Shown: positions 43,022 to 52,023 of the stretch, piece by piece | Position numbering within the stretch: the stretch's first letter is position 1 | Layout of the letters: the number at the start of each line of letters is the position of its first letter | Origin: CAZPMT01 sp964587655 | Lineage (GTDB): Bacteria; Hydrogenedentota; Hydrogenedentia; Hydrogenedentales; SLHB01 | Length of the DNA: 56,690 bases | Assembly: GCA_964587655.1 (NCBI GenBank) | Contig: CAZPMT010000022.1 | Span: 1-56,690, forward strand | Direction of reading: 5' to 3' | Program-made: the position numbers and the translations under genes | The notes under the pieces: model-generated | What the model was told of the DNA's origin: nothing | Seen by the model: only the letters and a program-made list of their open reading frames with translations | The model's database searches: none

Positions 43022-43867
43022 ATGCGGACATCAGAAGAGAGACTGGTTCAAGAGATACGGCAACTCGATGTTTCCCGGGGTGAGGCAAGAGTCGCCGTCG
43101 AGAATGTCTTGGGGCTCTTGCAGAAGGCGGACCGCCGCCGTATCGAGGAAGGCGACCGTCCGTGGAATCGAATTCTTGACAACCTCGAGCGTGCGCTGGA
43201 TCTGACGCGCGCCCGGCTCACCAAGTACGAGCAACTGCTGAAGGAGCGACAGCGGGACCTCGAACAACTCCAGCGGAGTGGGCAATCGAGGATGCCGGAA
43301 CTGGTCAACGGGCTTGTTTCCCTTGAAGAGCAAGTTCTGATAGGCACGCTTCGCGACGTCCTGCCGGAAGACGTGCCTTTGCCGAGGGATCACATTCGTG
43401 CGGCGGAACGGATCCTTGCGATGCCGTTGGAATTCCTTGGCAATCTCACGATCGAAGAAGTGATGCGCATGAATGCGCAGCTCTTCGAAGAGCCGGAATC
43501 GCAGAGACCACCTCAAGACTCTCAGGCCACCATCACCAAGAAGTCCTGGTTGGAGGAGCGCATTGCGCGCGCGAAGCAAACCCGGGAGGCCCTCGCCGCG
43601 TCCCACCGTCCGGAGACCTCCTTTGCCGAACGGCGCCGAAAGATGGGGCTCCGAAATGCCCTCGAGAAGGTCGCCGCCGCCAACTTCAATTTCCTCGACC
43701 TGCCGGAGATCGATCTTCTCATGCAATGCGTCAAGACCATCGATGATAAACCGGAAAAAGGCGGGAATGATATGCGGTTGAAGGGCCTCATCGACCGCAA
43801 CATCGAGAAGCTCAACGAGCGGGCGTCTGAGCTGCGCCGCCGCCGCGCCCAAAAGTACCTTCGGTAA
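43022..43867 (+). CDS. Coiled-coil protein, unknown function
   Basis: 281 residues, almost entirely helical and charged. Residues about 5-30 and 50-100 form coiled coils (ILDNLERALDLTRARLTKYE, then QLLKERQRDLEQLQRSGQSR), and the C-terminus is strongly basic (LNERASELRRRRAQKYLR). No signal or membrane segment, so it is cytoplasmic. It is transcribed divergently from the membrane-protein gene and followed by mtlD after 99 bases. Family not recognised. Confidence 0.7.
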   Translation: MRTSEERLVQEIRQLDVSRGEARVAVENVLGLLQKADRRRIEEGDRPWNRILDNLERALDLTRARLTKYEQLLKERQRDLEQLQRSGQSRMPELVNGLVSLEEQVLIGTLRDVLPEDVPLPRDHIRAAERILAMPLEFLGNLTIEEVMRMNAQLFEEPESQRPPQDSQATITKKSWLEERIARAKQTREALAASHRPETSFAERRRKMGLRNALEKVAAANFNFLDLPEIDLLMQCVKTIDDKPEKGGNDMRLKGLIDRNIEKLNERASELRRRRAQKYLR

Positions 43868-43966
43868 CCCACTCCGAACACCCGGTGATTCGCACGATGC
43901 CTTTTGCGCGCGCGGGCATCCGAACAACTGCTATAATCATGCATTCTGTATCGGGGAATAACCGAG

Positions 43967-45142
43967 ATGAAAGCAGTCCAATTCGGTGCTGGAAACATAG
44001 GGCGCGGGTTCCTAGGCCAACTCTATTTCGAGACGGGCTACGAAACCACGTTCGTGGACGTCGTCCCGGAGATTGTTGAGGGTCTCAAGCAGCGTGGGGC
44101 CTACCCATTGCGCATTGTCGGCGAGCACTCGCGCACCTTGACAATTGGCAACGTCACGGCGGTCCACGGATCCGATGTTGAGGCAGCGGCGCAAGCGCTT
44201 GCGGAAGCCGATCTGGCGTCGACGGCCGTCGGCGTGAACGTGCTTCCCCGGGTGGCGCCCACCATCGCGCGCGGACTCGCACGGCGCTTCGACGGACAAG
44301 CGGCGCGTCCCCTGAACATCATCGTCTGCGAGAACATGATTGACGCCGGGCCGTTTCTGCGGGAAGAGGTCCGCAAACATATGCCGCTGCATTTCCACGA
44401 AGCCCTGGATGCGCACGTGGGATTCGTTGAAGCATCGATCGGACGGATGGTGCCGTTGATGACGGATGCATTGCGCGCCGAGGACCCGCTGCTGGTGTGT
44501 GTCGAGGAGTACTGCGAACTGCCAGTGGATGCGAACGGGTTTCGCGGTCCGATCCCTTTGCTGGAACACATGGCGCCGCGTCCGAACTTCAAGGCGTATG
44601 TCGAGCGGAAGCTGTTCGTGCATAACGCCGGGCATGCTACCGCAGCCTACCTGGGATACCTCCGGAGGCATGAGTACATCTGGCAGGCCATATCGGACGA
44701 CAAGGTGCGCGCTGAAGCGGATTCGGCGATGGCGGAGACGTGCGCGGGCCTGGTTGCGAAGCATGGCCTGGCGCCTCAGGACTTGAAGGCCCACTGGGAC
44801 GACCTAGTCCGGCGATTCAAGAACAAGGCGTTGGGCGATCAGGTCGTTCGCGTGGCCAACGACCCAATACGCAAACTGGGACCAAAGGATCGCCTAATCG
44901 GGGCGGGGTTGATGTGCCTCGAAAACGGTGTCCAGCCAGCGCGCGTTGGATTTGCAGCGGCGGCGGCGATTCGGTACGATCACCCAAGCGACCCTGCGGC
45001 GCGGAGTCTCCAGGCGATGTTGCGCGAGCACGGAATGCGGGGGGTTCTCACGCGGGTATGCCAGCTCCCCGAGGAATCGCGCCTTGCCGAACTCATCGGC
45101 GAAGGCGCACAACGTCTTCTCTCGGAAGGCTGGCTGGCGTAA
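43967..45142 (+). CDS. mtlD: Mannitol-1-phosphate 5-dehydrogenase (mannitol dehydrogenase family)
   Basis: 391 residues, the MtlD length. The N-terminal Rossmann motif VQFGAGNIGRGFLGQLYFE binds NAD. The catalytic lysine is in VERKLFVHNAGHATAAYLGY, a hallmark of this polyol dehydrogenase family. ICENMIDAGPFL and the RPNFKAY region also match. It interconverts mannitol-1-phosphate and fructose-6-phosphate. No mannitol PTS genes are visible, so it could act in mannitol synthesis rather than uptake. It ends 8 bases before the E2 gene. Confidence 0.9.
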   Translation: MKAVQFGAGNIGRGFLGQLYFETGYETTFVDVVPEIVEGLKQRGAYPLRIVGEHSRTLTIGNVTAVHGSDVEAAAQALAEADLASTAVGVNVLPRVAPTIARGLARRFDGQAARPLNIIVCENMIDAGPFLREEVRKHMPLHFHEALDAHVGFVEASIGRMVPLMTDALRAEDPLLVCVEEYCELPVDANGFRGPIPLLEHMAPRPNFKAYVERKLFVHNAGHATAAYLGYLRRHEYIWQAISDDKVRAEADSAMAETCAGLVAKHGLAPQDLKAHWDDLVRRFKNKALGDQVVRVANDPIRKLGPKDRLIGAGLMCLENGVQPARVGFAAAAAIRYDHPSDPAARSLQAMLREHGMRGVLTRVCQLPEESRLAELIGEGAQRLLSEGWLA

Positions 45143-45150
45143 GGAAAACG

Positions 45151-46476
45151 ATGCACGAAATCAAGATGCCCCGGATGGGCGAGAATGTCGAGGAGGCCTC
45201 GATCGTCACGTGGTTCAAGCGGGAGGGCGAACGCGTCCAAGCCGGCGAGCCCCTCTTTTCCATCCAGACCGACAAGGCCGAAGTCGAGTGCGAGTCACCC
45301 GCAAGCGGCGTCCTGCGCAAGATCCTCCTCGGTCCGGACATCATCGTTCCGGTGATGACGGTAATAGCCCTAGTCGGCGAGCCGGATGAGCCGCTGCCCG
45401 ACGGCGTCCCGCCGTGCGCGAGTGCGCCTCCGGTTCCAGGGAAGGACACGGCAGAGAGTTTCGCTCGGGCAAATGTGGCGCCCGGAGTCCCGTTCGTCGG
45501 CGCGTCCGACGTGGGTGGACGAGTGTTTGTTTCTCCGCGGGCTCGTAAACAGGCCGAATCGCTTGGCGTGGATGTCGCGGCGGTGAAGGGATCTGGACCT
45601 CAGGGACGGATTGTCGAAGCGGACGTCTTGGCCAGGGCGAGCGCGACCTCGGCAAAACGGGTGACGCCCACGGCCCGCCGGATGGCGGAGGCAACGGGCG
45701 TGGACATCGCCGCCATCGAGGGAACTGGAATTCGCGGAAAGGTGACCAAGGAGGACGTCGCGGCGACCGTTTCCGCACCGAAGGCCGCGCCGGTCCCCAA
45801 GATCAAGTCGGCGGGAGGGGTGCAGCGTATCCCCTTGACGCCCATCCGCCGGATCATCGCGAAGAGGATGTCCGAGAGCAAGTTCTCCGCACCGCACTAT
45901 TACATCACCATCGAGGTCGATATGGCGGCCTCGAAGGCCTTCCGCGCAAACGCCCCATACAAGCCGTCGTTCAATGATCTCGTCCTGCGTGCGACGGTAA
46001 AGGCATTGGGCGGCTACCCCGCCGTCAACTCCCGATGGGCCGGCGACGCCATCGAACTGGTCACCGACATCAACCTCGGCGTGGCCGTGGCATTGCCAGT
46101 GGGGCTCATCGTGCCGGTACTGAAACAGGCCCAGAACATGTCCCTGGAAGAAATATGCGCCGCCTGCAAGGTACTCGCCGACAAGGCTCGCGCCGGAAAA
46201 CTGCTCCCCGACGACTTCTCAGGAAATACGTTTACCGTCTCGAACCTCGGGCCGTACGGCGTCGACCATTTCACCGCTATCATAAACCAGCCGGACAGCG
46301 CCATTCTGGCCATCGGGCAGATGAAGGACCGGGTCGTAGTCATCGAGGGCGAGCTCCATATACGGCCCATTATGAAGATGACGATGTCCAGCGATCATCG
46401 AGTGATCGACGGCGCTTTGGCGGCACAATTCATGGCGCGTTTGAAGGAGATCATGGAGGCTGGGGACTTCCAGTAG
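45151..46476 (+). CDS. 2-oxoacid dehydrogenase E2 (dihydrolipoyl acyltransferase) with two binding domains
   Basis: 441 residues with AAGGAAAA before ATG 45151. Order of domains: lipoyl domain with Lys42 in QTDKAEVE; a first peripheral-subunit-binding domain (RVFVSPRARKQAESLGVDV); a second one (KRVTPTARRMAEATGVDIAA); then the catalytic domain with IRRIIAKRMSESKFSAPHYY and the active-site His416 in SSDHRVIDG. Most E2 proteins have a single binding domain, so the tandem pair is notable. It pairs with the E3 gene 105 bases downstream; the E1 genes are not in the window, so pyruvate versus other 2-oxoacid is open. Confidence 0.92.
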   Translation: MHEIKMPRMGENVEEASIVTWFKREGERVQAGEPLFSIQTDKAEVECESPASGVLRKILLGPDIIVPVMTVIALVGEPDEPLPDGVPPCASAPPVPGKDTAESFARANVAPGVPFVGASDVGGRVFVSPRARKQAESLGVDVAAVKGSGPQGRIVEADVLARASATSAKRVTPTARRMAEATGVDIAAIEGTGIRGKVTKEDVAATVSAPKAAPVPKIKSAGGVQRIPLTPIRRIIAKRMSESKFSAPHYYITIEVDMAASKAFRANAPYKPSFNDLVLRATVKALGGYPAVNSRWAGDAIELVTDINLGVAVALPVGLIVPVLKQAQNMSLEEICAACKVLADKARAGKLLPDDFSGNTFTVSNLGPYGVDHFTAIINQPDSAILAIGQMKDRVVVIEGELHIRPIMKMTMSSDHRVIDGALAAQFMARLKEIMEAGDFQ

Positions 46477-46581
46477 ATCAGTCCGATCTGTCGCATCCAT
46501 CCGATGTTGTATGTTGTTTTGGCGGCATAATGTGGGCCATAAAGCCCTCTTGTGGCTTTGCAGTCTGAAGAGGAGACAGAA

Positions 46582-47973
46582 ATGCTCTCTTGTGATGTTG
46601 TGGTGATTGGCGCAGGACCGGGTGGTTACGTTGCGGCGATTCGTGCCGCGCAACGGGGTGCGAAGACCATTGTCGTCGAACGTTGGGAACTGGGCGGCGT
46701 GTGCCTGAACGTGGGTTGCATACCGACGAAGACGCTTGTCCATACGGCTCAGCTCTACCGAAAGATGCAGCACGGTTCGGACTTCGGGATTGACGTCAAA
46801 GACCTCAAACTGAACCTTCCGGCCTTGTTGAAGCATAAGGACGGAGTGGTTCGACGCAACAAGGCGGGGATCGAATCTCTGTTCAAGTCGAATGGCATTC
46901 AGGTAGTGAAGGGCGATGCCCGTGTGACGGCGCCGGGCGTGGTCAAGGCCGGGGGAGAGGAGATCCGCGCCAAGGCGATCATTGTGGCCTCAGGCGGAGC
47001 CCCGGCGCGCGTTCCGGGGCTTGAGATCAACGGTGAGAATATCATCGGCAGCACGGAAGCCCTCTCGTTGCCGGAAGTCCCGAACCGGGTGGCCGTGATC
47101 GGTGCCGGCGCGCTCGGCGCCGAGTTCGCCTGCATCTGGAGCGCCTTTGGCGCGCATGTGACGCTCATCGAGATGATGCCGGCGGTACTTCCCAAAGAAG
47201 ATGACGAGTTGACGGCCCGTCTGGCGGCCGCTTTCAAGAAACGCGGCATTGACGTGCGAACCGGGGCGCAGGTGGCCAAGCTTGATGCCACGAAGGATGG
47301 TCTGCGCCTCGAGTTGAAGGGCGAGAAGGCCGGCGTAGTCGAAGCGGACAAGGTGCTTGTGGGCGTCGGTCTCAAGTGCAATTCCGAAGTCGTAACCGAA
47401 ACGCCAGGTCTCGGTGTCAAGGTCAACAAGCGGGGCGGCATCGAAGTGAACGAGCGTATGGAGACCGGCGTGCCGGGGATCTACGCGGTGGGCGACGTCG
47501 TGGACAAAACCTGGCTGGCGCACGGAGCGTCGGCTGAAGGGATCGTTGCCGCAGAGAACGCCACCGGCGGACGCCGCAAGATGGACTATCGCGTAGTGCC
47601 GGCGTGCAACTTCACGAGTCCCGAAGTCGCGAGTGTTGGCATGACTGAGAAAAAGGCAAGAGAGGCGGGCGTCGACGTCAAGGTCGGCCGCTTCCAGTAC
47701 GTGGCCAGCGGACGCGCCCAAGCAATGGGCGAGACCGAAGGCATGGTGAAGATCGTCGGCGACACGTCCACGGACGAGGTCGTGGGCGTGCACATCATGG
47801 GCGCCGAAGCCGGCGAACTTATCGCAACGGCCGCGCTGGCGATGTCCATGGAGGCGACCGTCGAGGAGATCGTGCGCACAATCCATACGCACCCGACCCT
47901 CGCGGAGACTCTTCAGGAAGCCGCCGAGGACTACTTCGGCATGGGAATACACACTCCGGCACGAAGGAAATAG
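46582..47973 (+). CDS. lpdA: Dihydrolipoyl dehydrogenase (E3)
   Basis: 463 residues from ATG 46582, with GAGGAGA upstream. FAD-binding VVVIGAGPGGYVAAIRAAQ, redox disulfide Cys41/Cys46 in GGVCLNVGCIPTK, NAD-binding VAVIGAGALGAEFACIW, second FAD motif GIYAVGDVV, and the C-terminal interface motif HTHPTLAETLQEAAEDYF with the catalytic His-Glu pair. It reoxidises the dihydrolipoyl groups of E2, reducing NAD. Co-oriented with the E2 gene and almost certainly the E3 of that complex. Confidence 0.95.
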   Translation: MLSCDVVVIGAGPGGYVAAIRAAQRGAKTIVVERWELGGVCLNVGCIPTKTLVHTAQLYRKMQHGSDFGIDVKDLKLNLPALLKHKDGVVRRNKAGIESLFKSNGIQVVKGDARVTAPGVVKAGGEEIRAKAIIVASGGAPARVPGLEINGENIIGSTEALSLPEVPNRVAVIGAGALGAEFACIWSAFGAHVTLIEMMPAVLPKEDDELTARLAAAFKKRGIDVRTGAQVAKLDATKDGLRLELKGEKAGVVEADKVLVGVGLKCNSEVVTETPGLGVKVNKRGGIEVNERMETGVPGIYAVGDVVDKTWLAHGASAEGIVAAENATGGRRKMDYRVVPACNFTSPEVASVGMTEKKAREAGVDVKVGRFQYVASGRAQAMGETEGMVKIVGDTSTDEVVGVHIMGAEAGELIATAALAMSMEATVEEIVRTIHTHPTLAETLQEAAEDYFGMGIHTPARRK

Positions 47974-48078
47974 GGTTTCGGGTATCGGGTTTCGGGTATC
48001 GGAAGAGTCGGGGCCGCTTAGTGCAGTGGCGCAACGCCTTGGCATTCTGAATTCTGTATTCTGAATTCTGTATTCTGT
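47973..48078. repeat. Two 14-bp tandem repeats in the lpdA-YfhO gap
   Basis: GGGTTTCGGGTATC occurs twice in tandem (47973-48000), starting at the last base of the lpdA stop. ATTCTGAATTCTGT then occurs two and a half times (48044-48078). Between them is unique sequence. The two arrays share a 14-base period but not sequence. Confidence 0.85.
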
Positions 48079-48092
48079 CTGTTGAGATAACA

Positions 48093-50393
48093 ATGCTGCT
48101 GAATCGCAGATCAAGGGCGTCGCTTGAGACGGCGCTGTGTACTGGGCTGCTGGCCTTGCTTGCGCTGTTGGCGCTGTCGCCGATCGTGCGCGGCAAGACG
48201 CCTATCGCCGCGGGGGGCATACTTTTTGAAGCCCCATGGGAAGAAGGGCGGCCCGCGGGACTCACAGCCCCGGCCGGAGACGATACTGATGTCCAGGCCT
48301 CACGTTTCTATCCGTGGTACGCTTACCTGAGCCACGCCGCGCGAAGCGAGGACTCCCTGCTTTGGAGTCCGCTCGAAGGGTGCGGGATGCCGTTTCTGGC
48401 GCAATGGCGGACCCGGTGTTTCTCCCCGTTCTCGCTGCCGTTCTATCTCTTTTCCCCAGCGGCCGCACTGCGGTTGAGCATCTTCCTGAAACTGTTTGTG
48501 GCGGGGTGGTGCGCGTTTCACGCGGCGAGGAAGCTAGGGTTCGAGTACCCGCTTGCGTTAGCCGTCGGCGTCGCGTTCGAGTTCAGCGGACACGTATATC
48601 TCTGGCAGGGCTGGCCCATCAGCGACGTGGCGCCCTGGCTGCCCCTGTTACTGCTTTACGTGGAACGGTTGCTGGTGGGCCATCACAGGTACTGGCCCTT
48701 CGGCGCGGTCATTGTCGCCCTGATGACCTTGGGAGGCGATCCCGAAACATTGGCTGCCTCTCTGGTCTTCGTGACGCTGTATGTTCCGATTCGCCGCGTC
48801 ATGGATCGCAAATCCCTCGGACGGATGGGCGGCGGTCTTATCGTTCTTGCGTTGACCACGGCGATGGGGTTGGCGCTGGCGGCATTTCAACTCGTACCCT
48901 TCGTTGAATTCATCCGCCAGGCGATGGAAGCCAACCCGGCGCGTTCGACGCCCATTGCGCTCAAAGACTTCGTGGTATCTTTCCTGCCCAACTTCTTCGG
49001 GTCGCCCTCGGCGATCTCGAGCCAAGGTGAAGCAGTCCGCAGCAGCCGCGTCGTCATGCTTCTGCACTTCGGACTCATCCAGTTGTGGCTGCTGCCGTTG
49101 TGGTTCTCAGTCCGCTCTTTCGTCCTCGACGACCAGCGGCGCCGGGTCGAGGCCCTTCTGGCCAACGCGGCCGTCATGACGGCGCTGGCCTTTGCGTTCG
49201 CGCGTTACGCAGGGGGAGTGCCTCTGCTGCGATACCTGCGTCCCGAACACCTTCTCGTCGGGAACGGCCTGGCATTCGCGTTGATGTCCGTCGCCGCGGC
49301 GGACGAGTGGCTGGCCCTCAACGCGGACCAATGCAAAGCGGTCCTCAAACGATTGGCGTTCTGGCTCGTGGTGTTGTGCGCGACGGGAGTGACGCTTCTT
49401 GTTTCCGCGCGCGGCCTTCCGCGGGCGGATGCATTGCCCCTGTGGGCGCAACTCCTGACGGTTGCCGCACTCTTCATCGCGTTTGCGATCATGCTCGGCG
49501 CCACTCTGCTGCGGCCTTCCCCTTGGATCATGGGCGGCAGCCTGACAGTGCTTATATTTGTCTCATCCGCAATCGCGTTCGGACCGGGGATTACCTTCAC
49601 GCCACGCGACGCCCTATTCCCCGAAACGTCCTTCGTGAAGACCCTCGAGGCGACGTCCGAGCGCATAGGCGGAAGTGAAACTCTGAAGCGCTGGCCCCTG
49701 GCGGGCAACTTGATCCCGCAGGTCTACTGCCCGAGCGCGACGCAGCCGGACGGGGTGATGCTCGATCGGTATGCGGCGTTCGTCGGTCGCATTGAGGCGG
49801 ACCCGCTCCTGTTGCGGCGTGTCGGCGCAGCCGCGCTTCTGCTCAGTAAGGAAGACATCCGCGGGGCGTTTGCGCCCATCCGGCCCAACCTGGCCATTCA
49901 ACACGTATTTCCCAGCGGGGCCGTCCTGTTCAAGGACCTCGATACAAAACCCCGTGCGCGCGTCGCATACGATTGGCGGGTGGGGGAGACCCTTGATCCA
50001 GGCGCCATCACCGCGGGGCTGCCCCCGATTGTGGAAGGCGCCTCGCCGCCGATGGGGCCCAAGAACGGTTCCGAGGCCAAGGTTGTGACGGCCCCTTCAA
50101 ACGGCTCGACGCGCGTCGAGATCGAAGTCGATTCCCCGTTGCCGGGAATGCTGATCCTGGCCGACGCCTTCTACCCCGGCTGGAAGGCGACCGTCAATGG
50201 GGAGGAAACCCCGATCCTTCCGGTGGATGGTCTTTTCCGTGGCGTAGCGATCAAGGAAGGAAAGCGCCAGGTCGTTTTCTCATACAAGCCGTTCTCCGTG
50301 AGACTCGGCCTGGGGATTAGCGTCCCAGCAGCCCTGATAGCCCTCCTCGCGCTTTACCAGGTCGTACGCCAGCGGCTCGAAAACAGAAGCTAA
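48093..50393 (+). CDS. YfhO-family membrane protein
   Basis: 766 residues. An N-terminal helix (LCTGLLALLALLALSPIV) and about ten more follow, including GGLIVLALTTAMGLALAAFQ and VIVALMTLGGDPETLAASLV. The periplasmic loop with FYPWYAYLSHAARSEDSLLW and PLEGCGMPFLAQWRTRCFSP is typical of YfhO. The C-terminal soluble part ends with the hallmark ADAFYPGWKATVNGEETPIL, then PVDGLFRGVAIKEGKRQVVF. YfhO proteins are GT-C-like and implicated in glycosylation of cell-wall polymers in Firmicutes; the role here is unknown. Confidence 0.9.
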   Translation: MLLNRRSRASLETALCTGLLALLALLALSPIVRGKTPIAAGGILFEAPWEEGRPAGLTAPAGDDTDVQASRFYPWYAYLSHAARSEDSLLWSPLEGCGMPFLAQWRTRCFSPFSLPFYLFSPAAALRLSIFLKLFVAGWCAFHAARKLGFEYPLALAVGVAFEFSGHVYLWQGWPISDVAPWLPLLLLYVERLLVGHHRYWPFGAVIVALMTLGGDPETLAASLVFVTLYVPIRRVMDRKSLGRMGGGLIVLALTTAMGLALAAFQLVPFVEFIRQAMEANPARSTPIALKDFVVSFLPNFFGSPSAISSQGEAVRSSRVVMLLHFGLIQLWLLPLWFSVRSFVLDDQRRRVEALLANAAVMTALAFAFARYAGGVPLLRYLRPEHLLVGNGLAFALMSVAAADEWLALNADQCKAVLKRLAFWLVVLCATGVTLLVSARGLPRADALPLWAQLLTVAALFIAFAIMLGATLLRPSPWIMGGSLTVLIFVSSAIAFGPGITFTPRDALFPETSFVKTLEATSERIGGSETLKRWPLAGNLIPQVYCPSATQPDGVMLDRYAAFVGRIEADPLLLRRVGAAALLLSKEDIRGAFAPIRPNLAIQHVFPSGAVLFKDLDTKPRARVAYDWRVGETLDPGAITAGLPPIVEGASPPMGPKNGSEAKVVTAPSNGSTRVEIEVDSPLPGMLILADAFYPGWKATVNGEETPILPVDGLFRGVAIKEGKRQVVFSYKPFSVRLGLGISVPAALIALLALYQVVRQRLENRS

Positions 50394-50467
50394 CGTCCAA
50401 CCCTGTGTCTCCCAATAGGTTAACCCGTAGCCATCTCTCGTCGTAATCTACTTGCCAAGCCTCCCGC

Positions 50468-50494
50468 TAAAGTTATCCTCTGGAATGCCGAAGA
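50468..50494 (+). promoter_or_regulatory. Near-consensus sigma-28 (FliA) promoter
   Basis: TAAAGTTA (50468-50475), an exact 11-base spacer, and GCCGAAGA (50487-50494) compare with the FliA consensus TAAAGTTT-N11-GCCGATAA with 13 of 16 positions matching. It is 60 bases before the start of the DUF5610-like gene, in the right orientation. Confidence 0.65.
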
Positions 50495-50553
50495 AAACGA
50501 CAGCGACGGATCAGTTGAGCTAGGGAACAGTTTTACCGCGAGGATCAAAGACT

Positions 50554-51069
50554 ATGGGAACAGCAATTCAGAGCATCAACAACGCTACCGTACAGCCGCA
50601 GGTATTCAAACAGAAGCCCCTCATCCCGCGCGACATGCGCCTCGACCTTCCCAAGGACATTCTCGACATTGGCAAGGGCAAGCCGCCTTCCTCGGACCAA
50701 TCCATGCAGATCGTTGTCGAACGTGCTATGGAGAAGCTCCGCTCGGTGGTCACCGACGCTCGTGCCGCGCTCGGCATCCCAGAAGGCGAGCAGATCGACA
50801 CTTCCCCGGAAGCTACGGCGAATCGCATCGCCGATTTTGCCCTCGGCGCCTTCGACAAATGGCTCAAGAATCACAAAGGATTGGCCGAAGATGACGCCCG
50901 CAAGCAATTCGCCGACTTCATCGGCGGCGCCATCCAGCAAGGCATCTCCGAAGCCCGCGACATACTCGGCGCCCTCAACGCCCTCAGCCCGGACGTGAAC
51001 GACAACATCGACAGCACTTGGCAAGTCGTCCAGAACCGCCTGAACGATTTCGTCGCCAACGGAAAGTAG
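50554..51069 (+). CDS. DUF5610-like protein
   Basis: 171 residues. After a Thr/Asn/Gln-rich leader-like stretch (MGTAIQSINNATVQPQVFKQ), the conserved region NRIADFALGAFDKWLKNHKG leads to FADFIGGAIQQGISEARDIL, then LSPDVNDNIDSTWQVVQNRL. These match the helical DUF5610 domain as I remember it. No signal peptide or membrane segment. A near-consensus sigma-28 promoter precedes it, which would place it with late flagellar/motility genes. Single-gene unit followed by a 954-base gap. Confidence 0.75.
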   Translation: MGTAIQSINNATVQPQVFKQKPLIPRDMRLDLPKDILDIGKGKPPSSDQSMQIVVERAMEKLRSVVTDARAALGIPEGEQIDTSPEATANRIADFALGAFDKWLKNHKGLAEDDARKQFADFIGGAIQQGISEARDILGALNALSPDVNDNIDSTWQVVQNRLNDFVANGK

Positions 51070-51124
51070 CCCATTTCCCCTTTTCACCCCGTTGCAGCCT
51101 TGTCCGGATTAGTCGCCTAAAGAT

Positions 51125-51302
51125 CAACGCAGAGGCCGCGGAGAGTCGCAGAGAAAAACGCCTTCGGCCTCTGCTGTTCAATTCTGAGACCCCAAAACCA
51201 AAGCCCTGGCTTCTTGGTCTCAAGGGCAAGTCTTGCTAGATAGCGACCCGTAGGATTGACCTCTTCGCGTTTCTCTGCGTCCTTTGCGTCTCTGCGTTGG
51301 AT
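51125..51302. repeat. Imperfect inverted repeat of AACGCAGAG type
   Basis: The left arm starts AACGCAGAG and contains CGCAGAGAAA; the right arm (51264-51296) is its complement with differences in the centre (TTTCTCTGCG, then CTCTGCGTT). This AACGCAGAGACGCA-like word is a dispersed repeat seen in many environmental genomes. Function unknown. Confidence 0.65.
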
Positions 51303-51640
51303 CTATTCTGGACAGTCCAGTGATCCTGGATCCGGCAGTAAGAATTCGGAACGTTCAATGCTCTGGACTTACAAAGGAGATCTCAGGGGGGTGAACTCTC
51401 ACCAGAGGGGTGAATGCTGCGATCTCCCGCATGATGCTGTAACCCGTTCGTATTCCGAATTCTGAATTCCCACTTCTTTTTCCAGGGTGATTCATTTCCC
51501 AAGCAAGCTCGAACGCACCCCCCGGTCGCCGACTGCGTCCCCTGCCAGCCGGTCGGCCCAAGAAAGAGAAATCCGAGACACGGGAAAGGGGTAAATAGGT
51601 GGCTGTGCCCTATTTAACCTTCAGCCTTCGGTCTTCAGCC

Positions 51641-51867
51641 CGCTTCTGCGTTCTCCGGCGTGGCCACAAGGTGCACGTGATTGCGCATCAAACAATACCC
51701 CGCCACCTGCAAAACCGAACTTGCCGGACTGCTCTTTCAGCACCTCCAAATACACCCGCCGATCATCGTCCGCGAAAGAACACATCCGACTGATTGTTGC
51801 CCCGCTACGTGAAGTTATGCGGCGTCCCCGGCGCGCAAGCCGGGTCGGCCCCGCAAAACCGCCCAGC
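51641..51867 (-). pseudogene. REP-associated tyrosine transposase (RAYT) remnant
   Basis: Read on the minus strand in three frames, the sequence gives: PGTPHNFT-stop-RGNNQSDVF, then FADDDRRVYLEVLKEQSGKF, then VLQVAGYCLMRNHVHLVATP. These are successive parts of the IS200-like REP-associated transposase, including the metal-binding HUH motif NHVHL. The Gln of the usual HHVTQRG box has become a stop (TAG), two frameshifts are needed, and the catalytic tyrosine region is missing. So it is inactive, but recognisable. Similarity seems clear from motif order. Confidence 0.75.
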
Positions 51868-51896
51868 GAGGATACTATACTGTGTTCTGGAAGTGC

Positions 51897-51937
51897 TTGA
51901 CATACTATCAGCCATCACGCTAAGCTTAAGCTACAAT
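51897..51937 (+). promoter_or_regulatory. Promoter-like site for the BrxD-like operon
   Basis: TTGACA at 51897-51902; TAAGCT at 51921-51926 (18-base spacer) or TACAAT at 51932-51937 could serve as -10. A palindrome AGCTTAAGCT overlaps this part and could be an operator. About 90-125 bases before the first gene. The two candidate -10 boxes make the call tentative. Confidence 0.4.
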
Positions 51938-52023
51938 CAAGGTTTTGCTCCAGACGGGTTCAGGGGCCGTCAGAAGTGTTTAGCGAGGCACGCACCAACT
52001 ATAGGTGCAGTGGAAGGGAACGC

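Larger units (their letters stand above)
51070..52023. other. Repeat-rich 954-base gap
   Basis: No intact gene. From left to right: an imperfect inverted repeat (51125-51302), AT-rich GAATTC-type words related to the 48044 array (51455-51470), a simple CTTCAGCC/CTTCGGTC stretch (51618-51640), a decayed REP-associated transposase (51641-51867), and a promoter-like site before the next operon (51897-51937). Confidence 0.7.

Noticed and set aside
47973..48078. CRISPR-like array
   Set aside because: Repeats are 14 bp, directly tandem and without spacers; no cas genes in the window.
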